Origin: Verrucomicrobiota bacterium
Lineage (GTDB): Bacteria; Verrucomicrobiota; Verrucomicrobiia; Opitutales; Opitutaceae
Reading direction: 5' to 3'
Assembly (NCBI GenBank): GCA_023457715.1
Contig: JAEWKR010000042.1
Span: forward strand, 1 to 50,601
Length of the DNA stretch: 50,601 nucleotides
Shown: one piece after another, positions 40,022 through 48,618 of the stretch
Position numbering within the stretch: the first letter of the stretch is position 1
Layout: each line of letters opens with the position of its first letter
The notes under the pieces: generated by a model
Database searches by the model: none
Told to the model about the DNA's origin: nothing
The model's input: only the letters and a program-made list of their open reading frames with translations
Position numbers and translations under genes: made by a program

Positions 40022-40608
40022 ACAGAAAGCTGTTAATCATAGATACTGAAACGGGCGGACTCGATCCCTCGAAATACAGTATTCTCTCGTTGGGCGCTGT
40101 AGTGTGGGAGGATGGGGAACTTTTAGGGGAGTTCTCCGTTGCGATAGCTGAGCCGGAAATAATCACGGAGCCCGAGGCGATGGCGATCAACAAGATTGAC
40201 ATCGTATCGCACCGTGAGACGGCTGTCGCACCGGCAGATGCCGTTAAATCGCTGCTGACTTTCCTTAGCAGTAAGTTTCCGAACAAGCACCCCAACGACC
40301 GAATAACGCTTTGCGGGCACAACATTATTTTCGACGTTAGTTTTATGAAGCGGTTATTCAGAATGAGCGGCAGTTCGTTCGAGGACTATTTCTCCCATCG
40401 AGTCGTAGATACAGCGTCGATTGTCCGATTTCTAATCTTGGCCGGACTGATCCCGATCGATCGGGCAAAATCGACCCTAGCGTTTGATTTCTTTGGTGTG
40501 ACGATTTCTCCAGCCGAAAGGCATACTGCAATTGGCGACGCTCGGGCAACAGCCCGACTCATGTCGGCAATGCTTGCGTTTGTCCGACGCTCTCCTGCGT
40601 CCCGTTGA
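40018..40608 (+). CDS. DEDDh-family 3'-5' exonuclease
   Basis: A 196-residue exonuclease of DnaQ/RNase T type. Exo I is LLIIDTETGGLDP (Asp9 and Glu11), Exo II is CGHNIIFDVSFMKRLF, and Exo III is ERHTAIGDARATARLM, with the catalytic His and Asp. It should degrade single-stranded DNA or RNA from the 3' end. The ATG overlaps the patatin stop (ATGA, 40018-40021), so the two proteins are translationally coupled. It shares the lower GC content of that gene and ends 13 bp from the convergent dndA-like stop codon. It may act as nucleic-acid sensor, processor or effector for the phospholipase; this is inference. Confidence 0.85.
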   Translation: MNRKLLIIDTETGGLDPSKYSILSLGAVVWEDGELLGEFSVAIAEPEIITEPEAMAINKIDIVSHRETAVAPADAVKSLLTFLSSKFPNKHPNDRITLCGHNIIFDVSFMKRLFRMSGSSFEDYFSHRVVDTASIVRFLILAGLIPIDRAKSTLAFDFFGVTISPAERHTAIGDARATARLMSAMLAFVRRSPASR

Positions 40609-40621
40609 CTTCGACCAAGGC

Positions 40622-41779
40622 TTATTGCTTATGGTCAGTGCGTGCTAGGGCGTTTCTTCGGAAGTGGGTGACAATTGTCTCAGCTGTAATATCCAGCTCC
40701 GCAGGTTTCGTGTCAAAGGCGAGGCTAACGCGGATGCACTGTTGCGCATCTTCGTGGACCAAACCCATTGCCTGCGCTACGTGTGAAGGCCTCTTTGCAC
40801 CGTGCGCGCATGCTGAACCAGTGGCTATCGCGATGTCGTTTGCCGCCAGTTGGTCGACCAAGTGGTCTCCATCACACCCGGGTAAGAATATCTTTGTCGT
40901 ATTCGGAAGCCGAGGCGCATCCTGCCCGAGCACCCGCGCGCCAGGGCATCCGGTCAAAACCGCATCTTCGAACCGGTCGCGCAGCGGGGCCATGAGCTGA
41001 GGATCGCGTGCAGTGGCGGCCGTAAGCGCCGTCGCCATTCCCACCAAAGAAGCAGGATTTTCCGTGCCGGGACGGAGGCCGGCTTGCTGCCCACCGCCGT
41101 AGCTAATTGGGAGCAGTTTGGTCCCCGAACGCACAAAGAGCGCTCCGACGCCTTTCGGTCCATGAAATTTGTGGGCGGAGAATGCCATGAGATCGATCGC
41201 GTCGAGACCGCCGGTAAGATCGATGGGGACTTTACCCACGGCTTGCGTCGCATCAGTGTGAAAGAGTATCTGTGGATCGGCCTGCTTGACCAACTGGGCC
41301 ATTTCGTCGATCCGCTGCACTACTCCAGTCTCGTTATTCGCGAGCATGATTGAGACGAGCAGCGTCTCGCGTGTCAGCGCGCCCCGGAGCGTCGCGATTT
41401 CAGCCTTTCCTTGGGCGGTGACAGGCAAGCGGGTAATCCGATAGCCAGCGCGAGCGAGGCTGTCAGCGACTTCGAGAACCGACGGATGCTCCACAGCTGA
41501 AACGATCACATGCCGGCGTTCGGGGTTGGCCTTTGCTGCGCCCAGCAATGCCAGATTGTTTGCTTCCGTGGCACCGGAGGTGATCACGAATTCATGGCCC
41601 GACTCCCCGCCTAGAGCGCGAGCGAGTTCGCTTTTGGCCGCAGCGATCTGTCGATCAACTCCCGTGAATTGACCGATCGCCGATGCCGGATTGACGAACC
41701 GGTCGACGAAGAATGGCCGCATCGCCTCCCAGACCGAATCGAGGACGCGGGTAGTGGCGTTGTTGTCGAGGTAGATCAT
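40622..41779 (-). CDS. dndA: Cysteine desulfurase, DndA/IscS-like
   Basis: A 385-residue PLP-dependent class V aminotransferase-fold enzyme. The N terminus IYLDNNATTRVLDSVWEAM, the PLP-binding Lys in MAFSAHKFHGPKG, RPGTENPASLVGMA, and the flexible loop IAIATGSACAHGAKRPSHV, whose Cys is the persulfide carrier, are all present. It mobilises sulfur from cysteine. DndA supplies sulfur for DNA phosphorothioation; housekeeping IscS/NifS are close relatives. Here it starts 8 nt after the dptH-like gene, so a link to that system is strongly suggested by operon context. The symbol is tentative. Confidence 0.75.
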   Translation of the reverse strand: MIYLDNNATTRVLDSVWEAMRPFFVDRFVNPASAIGQFTGVDRQIAAAKSELARALGGESGHEFVITSGATEANNLALLGAAKANPERRHVIVSAVEHPSVLEVADSLARAGYRITRLPVTAQGKAEIATLRGALTRETLLVSIMLANNETGVVQRIDEMAQLVKQADPQILFHTDATQAVGKVPIDLTGGLDAIDLMAFSAHKFHGPKGVGALFVRSGTKLLPISYGGGQQAGLRPGTENPASLVGMATALTAATARDPQLMAPLRDRFEDAVLTGCPGARVLGQDAPRLPNTTKIFLPGCDGDHLVDQLAANDIAIATGSACAHGAKRPSHVAQAMGLVHEDAQQCIRVSLAFDTKPAELDITAETIVTHFRRNALARTDHKQ

Positions 41780-41787
41780 CGCGTCAG

Positions 41788-44700
41788 TTAGCGAGGATAC
41801 TTCTCGTTTATTCGGGCTACGATTCCCTCGACTGCTGGGCCGTCCACGTAGGGCACTTGTGCGTAGATGGGCTCAGGGCTTGCGCCGGTCAGCGCGAGCA
41901 GATGGCCACGGCCCAGGAGTTTCTCGGCGCCTGCGTTCTTAATCCCAACCGCGATCTCGGAGGTTCCTGCGGAATCAACTTTCAAGATTAGCCGGTTCCC
42001 GAGATTGGAGCGTAGGATCATCGGGAAGATTGTGTTGTCCGGCCGTTGGGCGGCGAAGATGAGGTAGATGCCAGCGGCACGTGCCATTTGCCCAAGCCGA
42101 TTCACGAGCGCGGTGACCTGATCGCTGTATTCCTTGTTCTGCGTCCAGTCGCCGAACTCATCGTGGATTACCCAGAGGCGCGGGAGGCCTCCTTCTCCTT
42201 TGCGCAGATAGTCGTCGATATTTTGGACGCGCGCTTTGCGGAAGAGTTGTAGGCGGCGTTCCATCTCGGTAACGAGCTCCGTCAGGGAACTGATGGCGTC
42301 CTCGGGCGAGGTGATAATTTCGTTCGTGAGATGCGGGAGCTTCTCGAAGCCCATATAATCGAGACCTTGCTTCGGATCGATGATGACCACCTCTGCCTCT
42401 TCCGGCGAATTGGTGGCCGCAATCCCGAGGATGATGTTCTGGATCAGGACGGACTTGCCGCTGCCGGTGGTCCCGGCGACCAAGGTATGGGGCTGCGGAT
42501 ACGGCGAGAGGTAGAGCGGGCTGTTGTCGTTTTCTTGGATCGCGATCAGAATCTCGGTGTTCGGTCCGGCCTTCGGCTGCCAGACTTTCCATGCTTCGGC
42601 CAAAGTGAGCGTCCGCCGGTTCGGCCGGGCCACCATTACGATTACGAGTCCCAAGCCGGGACGAACGCTGATGATGTCCAACCCGTCCGTAGTGCGCAGT
42701 TCGCCGAGCTTCGCTTCAAGAAGCCCGACGGTGAGCCGATCCGAACCCTTGAAGTGTAGGAGCAACGCGTTCGGCGTCCCCTTCGCTTGCATGATTTCGG
42801 CGGAGAGTTCGCGCTTTAGGAAGGCGTGCCGAATCCTGCGCGTCGTGTCTTCGATCCAAGCCGCTTCGGCCACTTGGTCGGGCTGGGAACTCGTGGGCGT
42901 TCCGGGCAGGAGGTCCATCGGACTACCGGTGCTCGGGGTATTGGGCGGTGTCAACGAGGGCGCCGTGGTAGCGGCAGCGCTCGCCGGTGCGGGCGCGGGA
43001 GGAGGCGGCGGCGCTACCGGAGCCGCTGTGGATGGCGGCTCCTCCGAACCGTCGGCGCTGGGCGGCGCAGGCAACGCACGATAGGCGTGCCGTGAGGGCG
43101 GAAGACCGGATAGTGCAAGACGCATCTCCACCACCTCCGAGATCTTTTTGTCGTCAATTAGGCTGGCAACGATCGTCTGGACGTTCCGCCGGCTGAATAC
43201 CTCTTGTTCGCCGTGGGACTCTTTAATGCCGGTGAACTTCGCGCCGTCTTGATCCATTTCGAGCGGCGAGTGAATGAAGACGTGCGAATGACCGCGAACG
43301 TTGAGTTTGAACTGGCGATCCCGAATCGCACGTCGCCAACCGAGGATATCGAGATTGTGTCCGAGATTCTGGATACCCTCTAGCAGCAGGTCCGAAATGC
43401 GGTCGAGCCAGAGATCCTGATCCACGCAGGCCGGCTCATCGACGAGGGCACGCGTGAAAAGGTTCAAAGAGTCGCGGAGTTGCCGACCGGACTCCTTGGC
43501 GGCCATCGCAACCTGCTCGAAACGGACAAATTTTGCCTCCGTGACGATGACATCGAGGCGTTTTCCTTCCGCCGTTTCATGGGGCACAAGGATCAGCAGA
43601 TCAGCGACTCGCTCTTCGGTCTGGCCGAGCCACTCTGCATAGTCGTCGAGGAGGAAGCAGAACATTGGCTGATCCGCGCGAAACTCCGTGCGCACTAGAT
43701 GTCGACTCAACACGAGGCCAATCAGCTCATTGGCATTGGCGCCGCGGCGAGCGGCGCGGAGTACCAGGTTCCCGGAGATGTCGTTCGCTTCGTTGATCAT
43801 CCGTGCGACGAGGCGATTCCGGCTTGCCTCGTCCACGTCGGCTGCGACGAGTGAGCCCAGCTTTTGATGGAGGGTCGCGACAAGTAACGTGTCTTTGCTC
43901 TTTGAGGAAATTACAAGATTGCGCTGCCCCACCGAAGCTTGGCGGTAGCGGATAACCATGACTTCTCGGTGGCGCAGGATCCGGCGATCCAAGAGCTCAT
44001 CGAAATTGACCACCCAATTGCCGAGGGCGTGCGTGTCGTGGAAGATTTGGGTCGTTTCGGGTTTGTCGAAATTCAGCCGCCGCGCCGGCACGAGGCAGTC
44101 ATTCGCCTCCCAGACCCGCTCAGCATAGTCGGACTTCGCGATTAGCCCGAGCGAATGGAGGTATTGCCAGCCGGCCTGCGTCTGCGCCGGACAGGTAAGG
44201 TAGACGACAGAGCTGTTATCGCCGGCAATCAGCTGCCGCTTCCGGCCCCACCGATGAAGGATTAGGTTGGCAGCGTAGGCGGTGGCGCTGCGACTCGCCG
44301 GTTCTGGTGTCGGATCGGCGTGCCTTGAAATCACGTCTTGGCAGAAAACGATGTCCGTCGCCTTGTCTTCGGAGATCGAGTTGGGCACGCCGTGGTCAAC
44401 CGAGATGTTGATGCGGACCCGTGACATGAAGTCCTTCGAGGCCTCGCTGACGTAAAACGCGTCGTCATCGGCGTCCTGTGAGGCGATGCTCTCGTAGAGG
44501 CCGGCAAGAATGCGCCGATCCTGGTGCTTGAGAATAATCTGGCAGGTCGTGTCGTTCGGGCCGTCGTCGTCGGAAGCACTGATGGACTCCACCACGGCCG
44601 TGGGTAGAGACTTCGAATCGCAATTGTAGAGAACGATCGAGAGGTTGTCGCGTTCGTGCGGCTGAAGCGCGAGGTAGGATTTGACGATCTCGCTGATCTG

Positions 44701-47061
44701 CGCGGCCGTGCGCGCTGGGTTTTCGTTCGTGGTGGCGAGCGTCTGCGGCGTGGTGGTGGGCGGCTCGAGCAGGCTGTAGTCCGCCAATTCATCGCTTTGG
44801 GCCAGTGGCACCGAATCTTCGCCCCGCCAAAGGAGTCCCACTTCCGGCAGGCCAGCCGTCGAGAGGTCCTGCCGCACATCCTTCAAGAAAAGATCGCCGG
44901 ACACGTCGCTGAATCCGAGGCGGTCCGTCAAGACCAGGTGCTTGATCGTGCGGGCAAAACGGATCTCACGCCCCATGATGGACTGAAGCCGAAGTGGGTG
45001 CCACGGGCAGACCAGAGCGATCGCCACGTTCTGCTCGGCATCTTGCACACTTGTGAGACCGATGCGGATCAGTGGGCGAAGCAGCTGGGTACGCGGCGTT
45101 TCGGCCGTCACCTCTTGAGCGACCATTGCCATCAGGCCGGTCCAGCGCTCGGCTTGCAGTCCAAGCGATTGATGCGAGAGGTCGGACTGCTGAAGGGCAC
45201 ACACGGCTTCCGTGTAAGCGGTGCTGAACTGGTCGAACAACCGACCAAGATGCTGCACGGTCTCCGCGCTGAGAAATCCCTTGCTCTTGTTGCTTTCCAG
45301 CGCCCCGCGCCAGTCATCAACGAGACTCGGTGCTGATTTTTGCGCAGGGACGAGAGCCCCCAATTCCGTGCGCTTTGGGGATTGAAGCGACGAGACGTCA
45401 GCTAGGGAGAAGATATGCTGGCCGCCGCGCGCGCTCTTGGCGTTCAGCTCAACCGCCGAGGTGACCAATGGCGCGGTGTTCCGGTATTCGGCGAATTTGA
45501 TGAGGCGCTCAAGGTCTCCTGCGAAGCCGTTGAGGAGCGACTTCGGCTGGAATTCCCAAACGAGCCGAATCTCACTCGAAGTCTCCTCCTCCCGCTTCGC
45601 AGAGACAAGTCGAACGCGAAACGTTAGCTGATCCGCTTTGCGGCCCGACGGCGCTTTGCCTTTGCCCTTCGCACCCGCGGTCATCGAGGAGTATTGGAAT
45701 ACTTCGCAACGACGGAAGCGCACTGCATCGGCAAGGCTTTTTATCAGATGCTTGTAGCGGGTCTCGAAGTAGCGGCACGCCTGGGGATTCTTGCGGATCA
45801 GCTTGAGTTTTTCAGATTCGATGCCGATCACCTCAAGCACCACGGGTGTGATCAGCGCGTCTCGCTCCTTGCGCAAACGGTGGGCGCACTCGAGTAGGCC
45901 GATCCTGAAATCGTTACACTTGAACTCGCCGCCGTAGACGAACCGCTCCCAAGCAGCGGAGAGACCGGGATCTTCCTGAATCTCTCGTATGCGCTTATGA
46001 TAGAAGTCCGCGTCTTCTTCCGTCCGCTGCGCGTTAGCGCCACGCACCTTCAGGTCGCGGACATATTCCCAATCATCAGGATCGAAGCGATCCGGGTCGA
46101 GCAGCTTGAAAATTTGCTCGGTGCGTTCGCCGAGGGTCTGAGTCTTCGACTTGGGGCTGTCCTCAAAAAACTTTCTGACCTCCGACCAGTCGAGGCGAGC
46201 GAGTGCCTCCGAAGCGGGCGTCCAACCATCGTCGCTCGCAATGAATTCGCGGACAGCCTCACGGACCGGCGCAGTCAATCGCGCTTCGGTCTCGATGAAC
46301 ATCGTCTCTAACGCTTGCCGTGTGAACGGCGCCTGGTTGGAGCCGCGTTTGAAGAGATAGCTGCTGTTCTTGAATTGCTTCAGGAATGCACGATGGAAAT
46401 CGGACGGACGCACGTTCTTGATCGTGGCGAACGCGTCTTCGAGGCTGGGCACTCGTAAACACCAAAGGGCGCGGCCCAGCGCGTTCTTCGCCGGTATAAT
46501 TCTTGCCGCCGCCACCGTTTCCAAAAGATAATGAGCGCAGCCGCGTAGTGAGGCGCGATCAGTGCTCACGAGACCCGCCAGCGCAACTTCAAGTAAGCGC
46601 AGGCTTTCATCCGGCAGCGAGGCGCCCAAGAGCTTTACGGCTTCGTCCACCCAGACGCTGGCGAGATCTTTGCGCAGCAGACTATCGCCGCTGATCTTAC
46701 TCACGTTTCCCAAGGTTTGGGCCTGGCTCTCGTCAACCAGCGCCATGAGGCGAGCCGGTTTTGCGCATTTCAAATTGCGGAGTTTCGAAACTGGTTCGTC
46801 CGTGAAGGCATTTTCCGGGAGCCCGCTGCGATCGCTGAAGTGATGACGCGGCAGCGCCACCTCCACTCTTTCCGCCAATGCCAAATGCGTGAGGACCGCG
46901 CGCGCGATCGCGAGCATGTCGTCCGCCGTCAACTGATGCAGGACCAGTTTGGCGAAACCGGCATTCGGCGCGGGCGTGCCGATGTCGAGCAGCATCGCGC
47001 GGCTCGCCACCTGACCGATTAGCTTCGGCACCATGGATTGTGTGGTGGCGTCAGGAAGCAC
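41788..47061 (-). CDS. dptH: DptH-like FtsK/HerA-type DNA translocase
   Basis: A giant protein (about 1757 residues) with a C-terminal FtsK/HerA-type motor. Walker A is GTTGSGKS at about 1530-1537 (preceded by HTLVA), and Walker B is RLWVIHDEFGDW. LIFAAQRPD then RSNLGNRLILKVDS follow, as in FtsK-like ATPases. A Pro/Ala-rich linker (about 1325-1365) separates it from the long N-terminal part, whose function I cannot read. Length, motor type and neighbours match DptH of phosphorothioation-dependent restriction. Start choice: GTG 47061 (GGAG 9 nt upstream); TTG 47079 and ATG 47034 are alternatives. It overlaps the dptG-like gene slightly. Confidence 0.65.
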   Translation of the reverse strand: MLPDATTQSMVPKLIGQVASRAMLLDIGTPAPNAGFAKLVLHQLTADDMLAIARAVLTHLALAERVEVALPRHHFSDRSGLPENAFTDEPVSKLRNLKCAKPARLMALVDESQAQTLGNVSKISGDSLLRKDLASVWVDEAVKLLGASLPDESLRLLEVALAGLVSTDRASLRGCAHYLLETVAAARIIPAKNALGRALWCLRVPSLEDAFATIKNVRPSDFHRAFLKQFKNSSYLFKRGSNQAPFTRQALETMFIETEARLTAPVREAVREFIASDDGWTPASEALARLDWSEVRKFFEDSPKSKTQTLGERTEQIFKLLDPDRFDPDDWEYVRDLKVRGANAQRTEEDADFYHKRIREIQEDPGLSAAWERFVYGGEFKCNDFRIGLLECAHRLRKERDALITPVVLEVIGIESEKLKLIRKNPQACRYFETRYKHLIKSLADAVRFRRCEVFQYSSMTAGAKGKGKAPSGRKADQLTFRVRLVSAKREEETSSEIRLVWEFQPKSLLNGFAGDLERLIKFAEYRNTAPLVTSAVELNAKSARGGQHIFSLADVSSLQSPKRTELGALVPAQKSAPSLVDDWRGALESNKSKGFLSAETVQHLGRLFDQFSTAYTEAVCALQQSDLSHQSLGLQAERWTGLMAMVAQEVTAETPRTQLLRPLIRIGLTSVQDAEQNVAIALVCPWHPLRLQSIMGREIRFARTIKHLVLTDRLGFSDVSGDLFLKDVRQDLSTAGLPEVGLLWRGEDSVPLAQSDELADYSLLEPPTTTPQTLATTNENPARTAAQISEIVKSYLALQPHERDNLSIVLYNCDSKSLPTAVVESISASDDDGPNDTTCQIILKHQDRRILAGLYESIASQDADDDAFYVSEASKDFMSRVRINISVDHGVPNSISEDKATDIVFCQDVISRHADPTPEPASRSATAYAANLILHRWGRKRQLIAGDNSSVVYLTCPAQTQAGWQYLHSLGLIAKSDYAERVWEANDCLVPARRLNFDKPETTQIFHDTHALGNWVVNFDELLDRRILRHREVMVIRYRQASVGQRNLVISSKSKDTLLVATLHQKLGSLVAADVDEASRNRLVARMINEANDISGNLVLRAARRGANANELIGLVLSRHLVRTEFRADQPMFCFLLDDYAEWLGQTEERVADLLILVPHETAEGKRLDVIVTEAKFVRFEQVAMAAKESGRQLRDSLNLFTRALVDEPACVDQDLWLDRISDLLLEGIQNLGHNLDILGWRRAIRDRQFKLNVRGHSHVFIHSPLEMDQDGAKFTGIKESHGEQEVFSRRNVQTIVASLIDDKKISEVVEMRLALSGLPPSRHAYRALPAPPSADGSEEPPSTAAPVAPPPPPAPAPASAAATTAPSLTPPNTPSTGSPMDLLPGTPTSSQPDQVAEAAWIEDTTRRIRHAFLKRELSAEIMQAKGTPNALLLHFKGSDRLTVGLLEAKLGELRTTDGLDIISVRPGLGLVIVMVARPNRRTLTLAEAWKVWQPKAGPNTEILIAIQENDNSPLYLSPYPQPHTLVAGTTGSGKSVLIQNIILGIAATNSPEEAEVVIIDPKQGLDYMGFEKLPHLTNEIITSPEDAISSLTELVTEMERRLQLFRKARVQNIDDYLRKGEGGLPRLWVIHDEFGDWTQNKEYSDQVTALVNRLGQMARAAGIYLIFAAQRPDNTIFPMILRSNLGNRLILKVDSAGTSEIAVGIKNAGAEKLLGRGHLLALTGASPEPIYAQVPYVDGPAVEGIVARINEKYPR

Positions 47062-48616
47062 GGTGGGGATTCTCCACAAAAGCCACGCCGTCCGAGAGAC
47101 GGTTGAGCATGCCCATGCTCTTCAGTCGCTCTTCAAGCCGCCTGGCGTTTTTCTCGAACACGGTGCCCTCGAAATCCGCTTCGCCGCGAACGAGGTTCGC
47201 TTCGTTCGGGCCGAAAACTAAGTGATAGCGCTCGAAAAGGAGGTGGAGGAATTCACGGAGTTCCAGGCGCCGGTCCACGGTGGCAAGAACGATCGTCTTC
47301 AAGAAAAGATCAGTGGGCGCGTAGCGGTATTGTCGCGCGCCACGACGTGAAACCAGGCCACAGGATCGTCCGTAAGCTCGGTGCAGAAGGGTCAAATTGT
47401 CTTCCGCTTTCGACTCGATGCTGCTCCAGACCGACGCGAGCAGATCATCAATCGTTCCCGCAACTACGTGTTCGGCATCGGGAAGGCGTAAACGTCGATG
47501 CAGAAAATCCCGCGCTTCAGCGATCCGGTCCTCCTCGGGTAGTCCCTCCGATGCAGTCAGCATGGCCGTGAACTCGGCTCCCGCGGTCAGTCGTTTCCAT
47601 GCTCCGGCGAGCGCTAAGATGGTCGCACCTTCATTCTGCTGAAATGACTCGATCGATAAGCGGCGCACCGGTGTTCTGGGTCCTAGGACCTCGCAAATAA
47701 AGTGAACGCGCGACCAGTCGGCCCACACTGCCGCCGTCTCAATGTGATAGATGAGAACGTGCAACGCTCCGAGCGTGACGTAGTGCTGATAAGCGTCGTA
47801 ACCGGCGAGGTTGAGTTGATGAATCTTTAACCAATCCTCGGCGAGGCGATCATAGGCGGGATGCGATTTATAGGGGAGATACGACCCCGTGCGGTCCTCT
47901 TGCGTCCACTGGTCCGCACCCGGATCCTGCAACTTGGCCACTAGGCGTGTCACCTGCCGGCCGGCATTAAGGAAACCGTCGATAACCGGCTTCAGCGCGG
48001 TCGCATGCTGCGAGCGAGCCAGCATCTGATACACGATATCGCCGGTGCGGCCGAATCGACTAGCATCGCGCACAAAGTCGACGTCGAGATCCTCGTAGAT
48101 CGCTGGCTCCCCGAACGGGAAGACGAAGAACGACGTCCAACGTCGCTCGCTGGCCACTTCGGTAGCTGTGCCCGCGGGATACACCGTGGTTTCTCTCAAC
48201 AGCTTTACCGCCGAGGCAAAATCACGGAATCGGGCAAAACGAGTTCGCAGAAAGGAAACATCAATCTGCTTGTTCTCGTCCTGCTGTTCCGAAAAATATT
48301 TGATCCACGCATCCCAAAGTTCCGCGTCCGGCCGTTGTTTCGCGGCATACGTCGCCATCTCGGAGTTGCGATAGAGAAGATGGCGCAACAATCGGCGCTG
48401 CCGCGCTGGAAACGAATCGGCGGTGAAATGCGGCGTGGAACCGAAGGGTCGGCCGGCTTTCGCGCGGCCCGCTGCTACCGTCAAGAGTTCTAGAAAGATC
48501 AGCCACGGAGTCTGTCTATGCCAAAGACGGTGTCCCCAGATGGACTCCTCGAGCCAGTGTTTCGAGGTGTAGACCGACGGTGCGGGCACGAGGTTCTCTG
48601 GGGTAAGAATGGACAC
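47051..48616 (-). CDS. dptG: DptG-like component of the restriction module
   Basis: A 521-residue, mainly helical protein without a motif that I recognise. It opens ENLVPAPSVYTSKHWLEESI, then WGHRLWHRQTPWLIFLELL, and the C-terminal part contains RQYRYAPTDLFLKTIVLATV. The assignment to DptG rests on gene order (F, G, H), spacing (2 nt after the first gene and an overlap with the third) and size, not on a signature. It is cytoplasmic, with no signal or membrane segment. It is possibly a scaffold between the two ATPases. Confidence 0.5.
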   Translation of the reverse strand: MSILTPENLVPAPSVYTSKHWLEESIWGHRLWHRQTPWLIFLELLTVAAGRAKAGRPFGSTPHFTADSFPARQRRLLRHLLYRNSEMATYAAKQRPDAELWDAWIKYFSEQQDENKQIDVSFLRTRFARFRDFASAVKLLRETTVYPAGTATEVASERRWTSFFVFPFGEPAIYEDLDVDFVRDASRFGRTGDIVYQMLARSQHATALKPVIDGFLNAGRQVTRLVAKLQDPGADQWTQEDRTGSYLPYKSHPAYDRLAEDWLKIHQLNLAGYDAYQHYVTLGALHVLIYHIETAAVWADWSRVHFICEVLGPRTPVRRLSIESFQQNEGATILALAGAWKRLTAGAEFTAMLTASEGLPEEDRIAEARDFLHRRLRLPDAEHVVAGTIDDLLASVWSSIESKAEDNLTLLHRAYGRSCGLVSRRGARQYRYAPTDLFLKTIVLATVDRRLELREFLHLLFERYHLVFGPNEANLVRGEADFEGTVFEKNARRLEERLKSMGMLNRLSDGVAFVENPHRAS

Positions 48617-48618
48617 GG

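Noticed and set aside
40613..40638. Bidirectional terminator between the exonuclease and desulfurase genes
   Set aside because: Only a weak GACCA/TGGTC pairing inside the end of the desulfurase gene; not strong enough to call.
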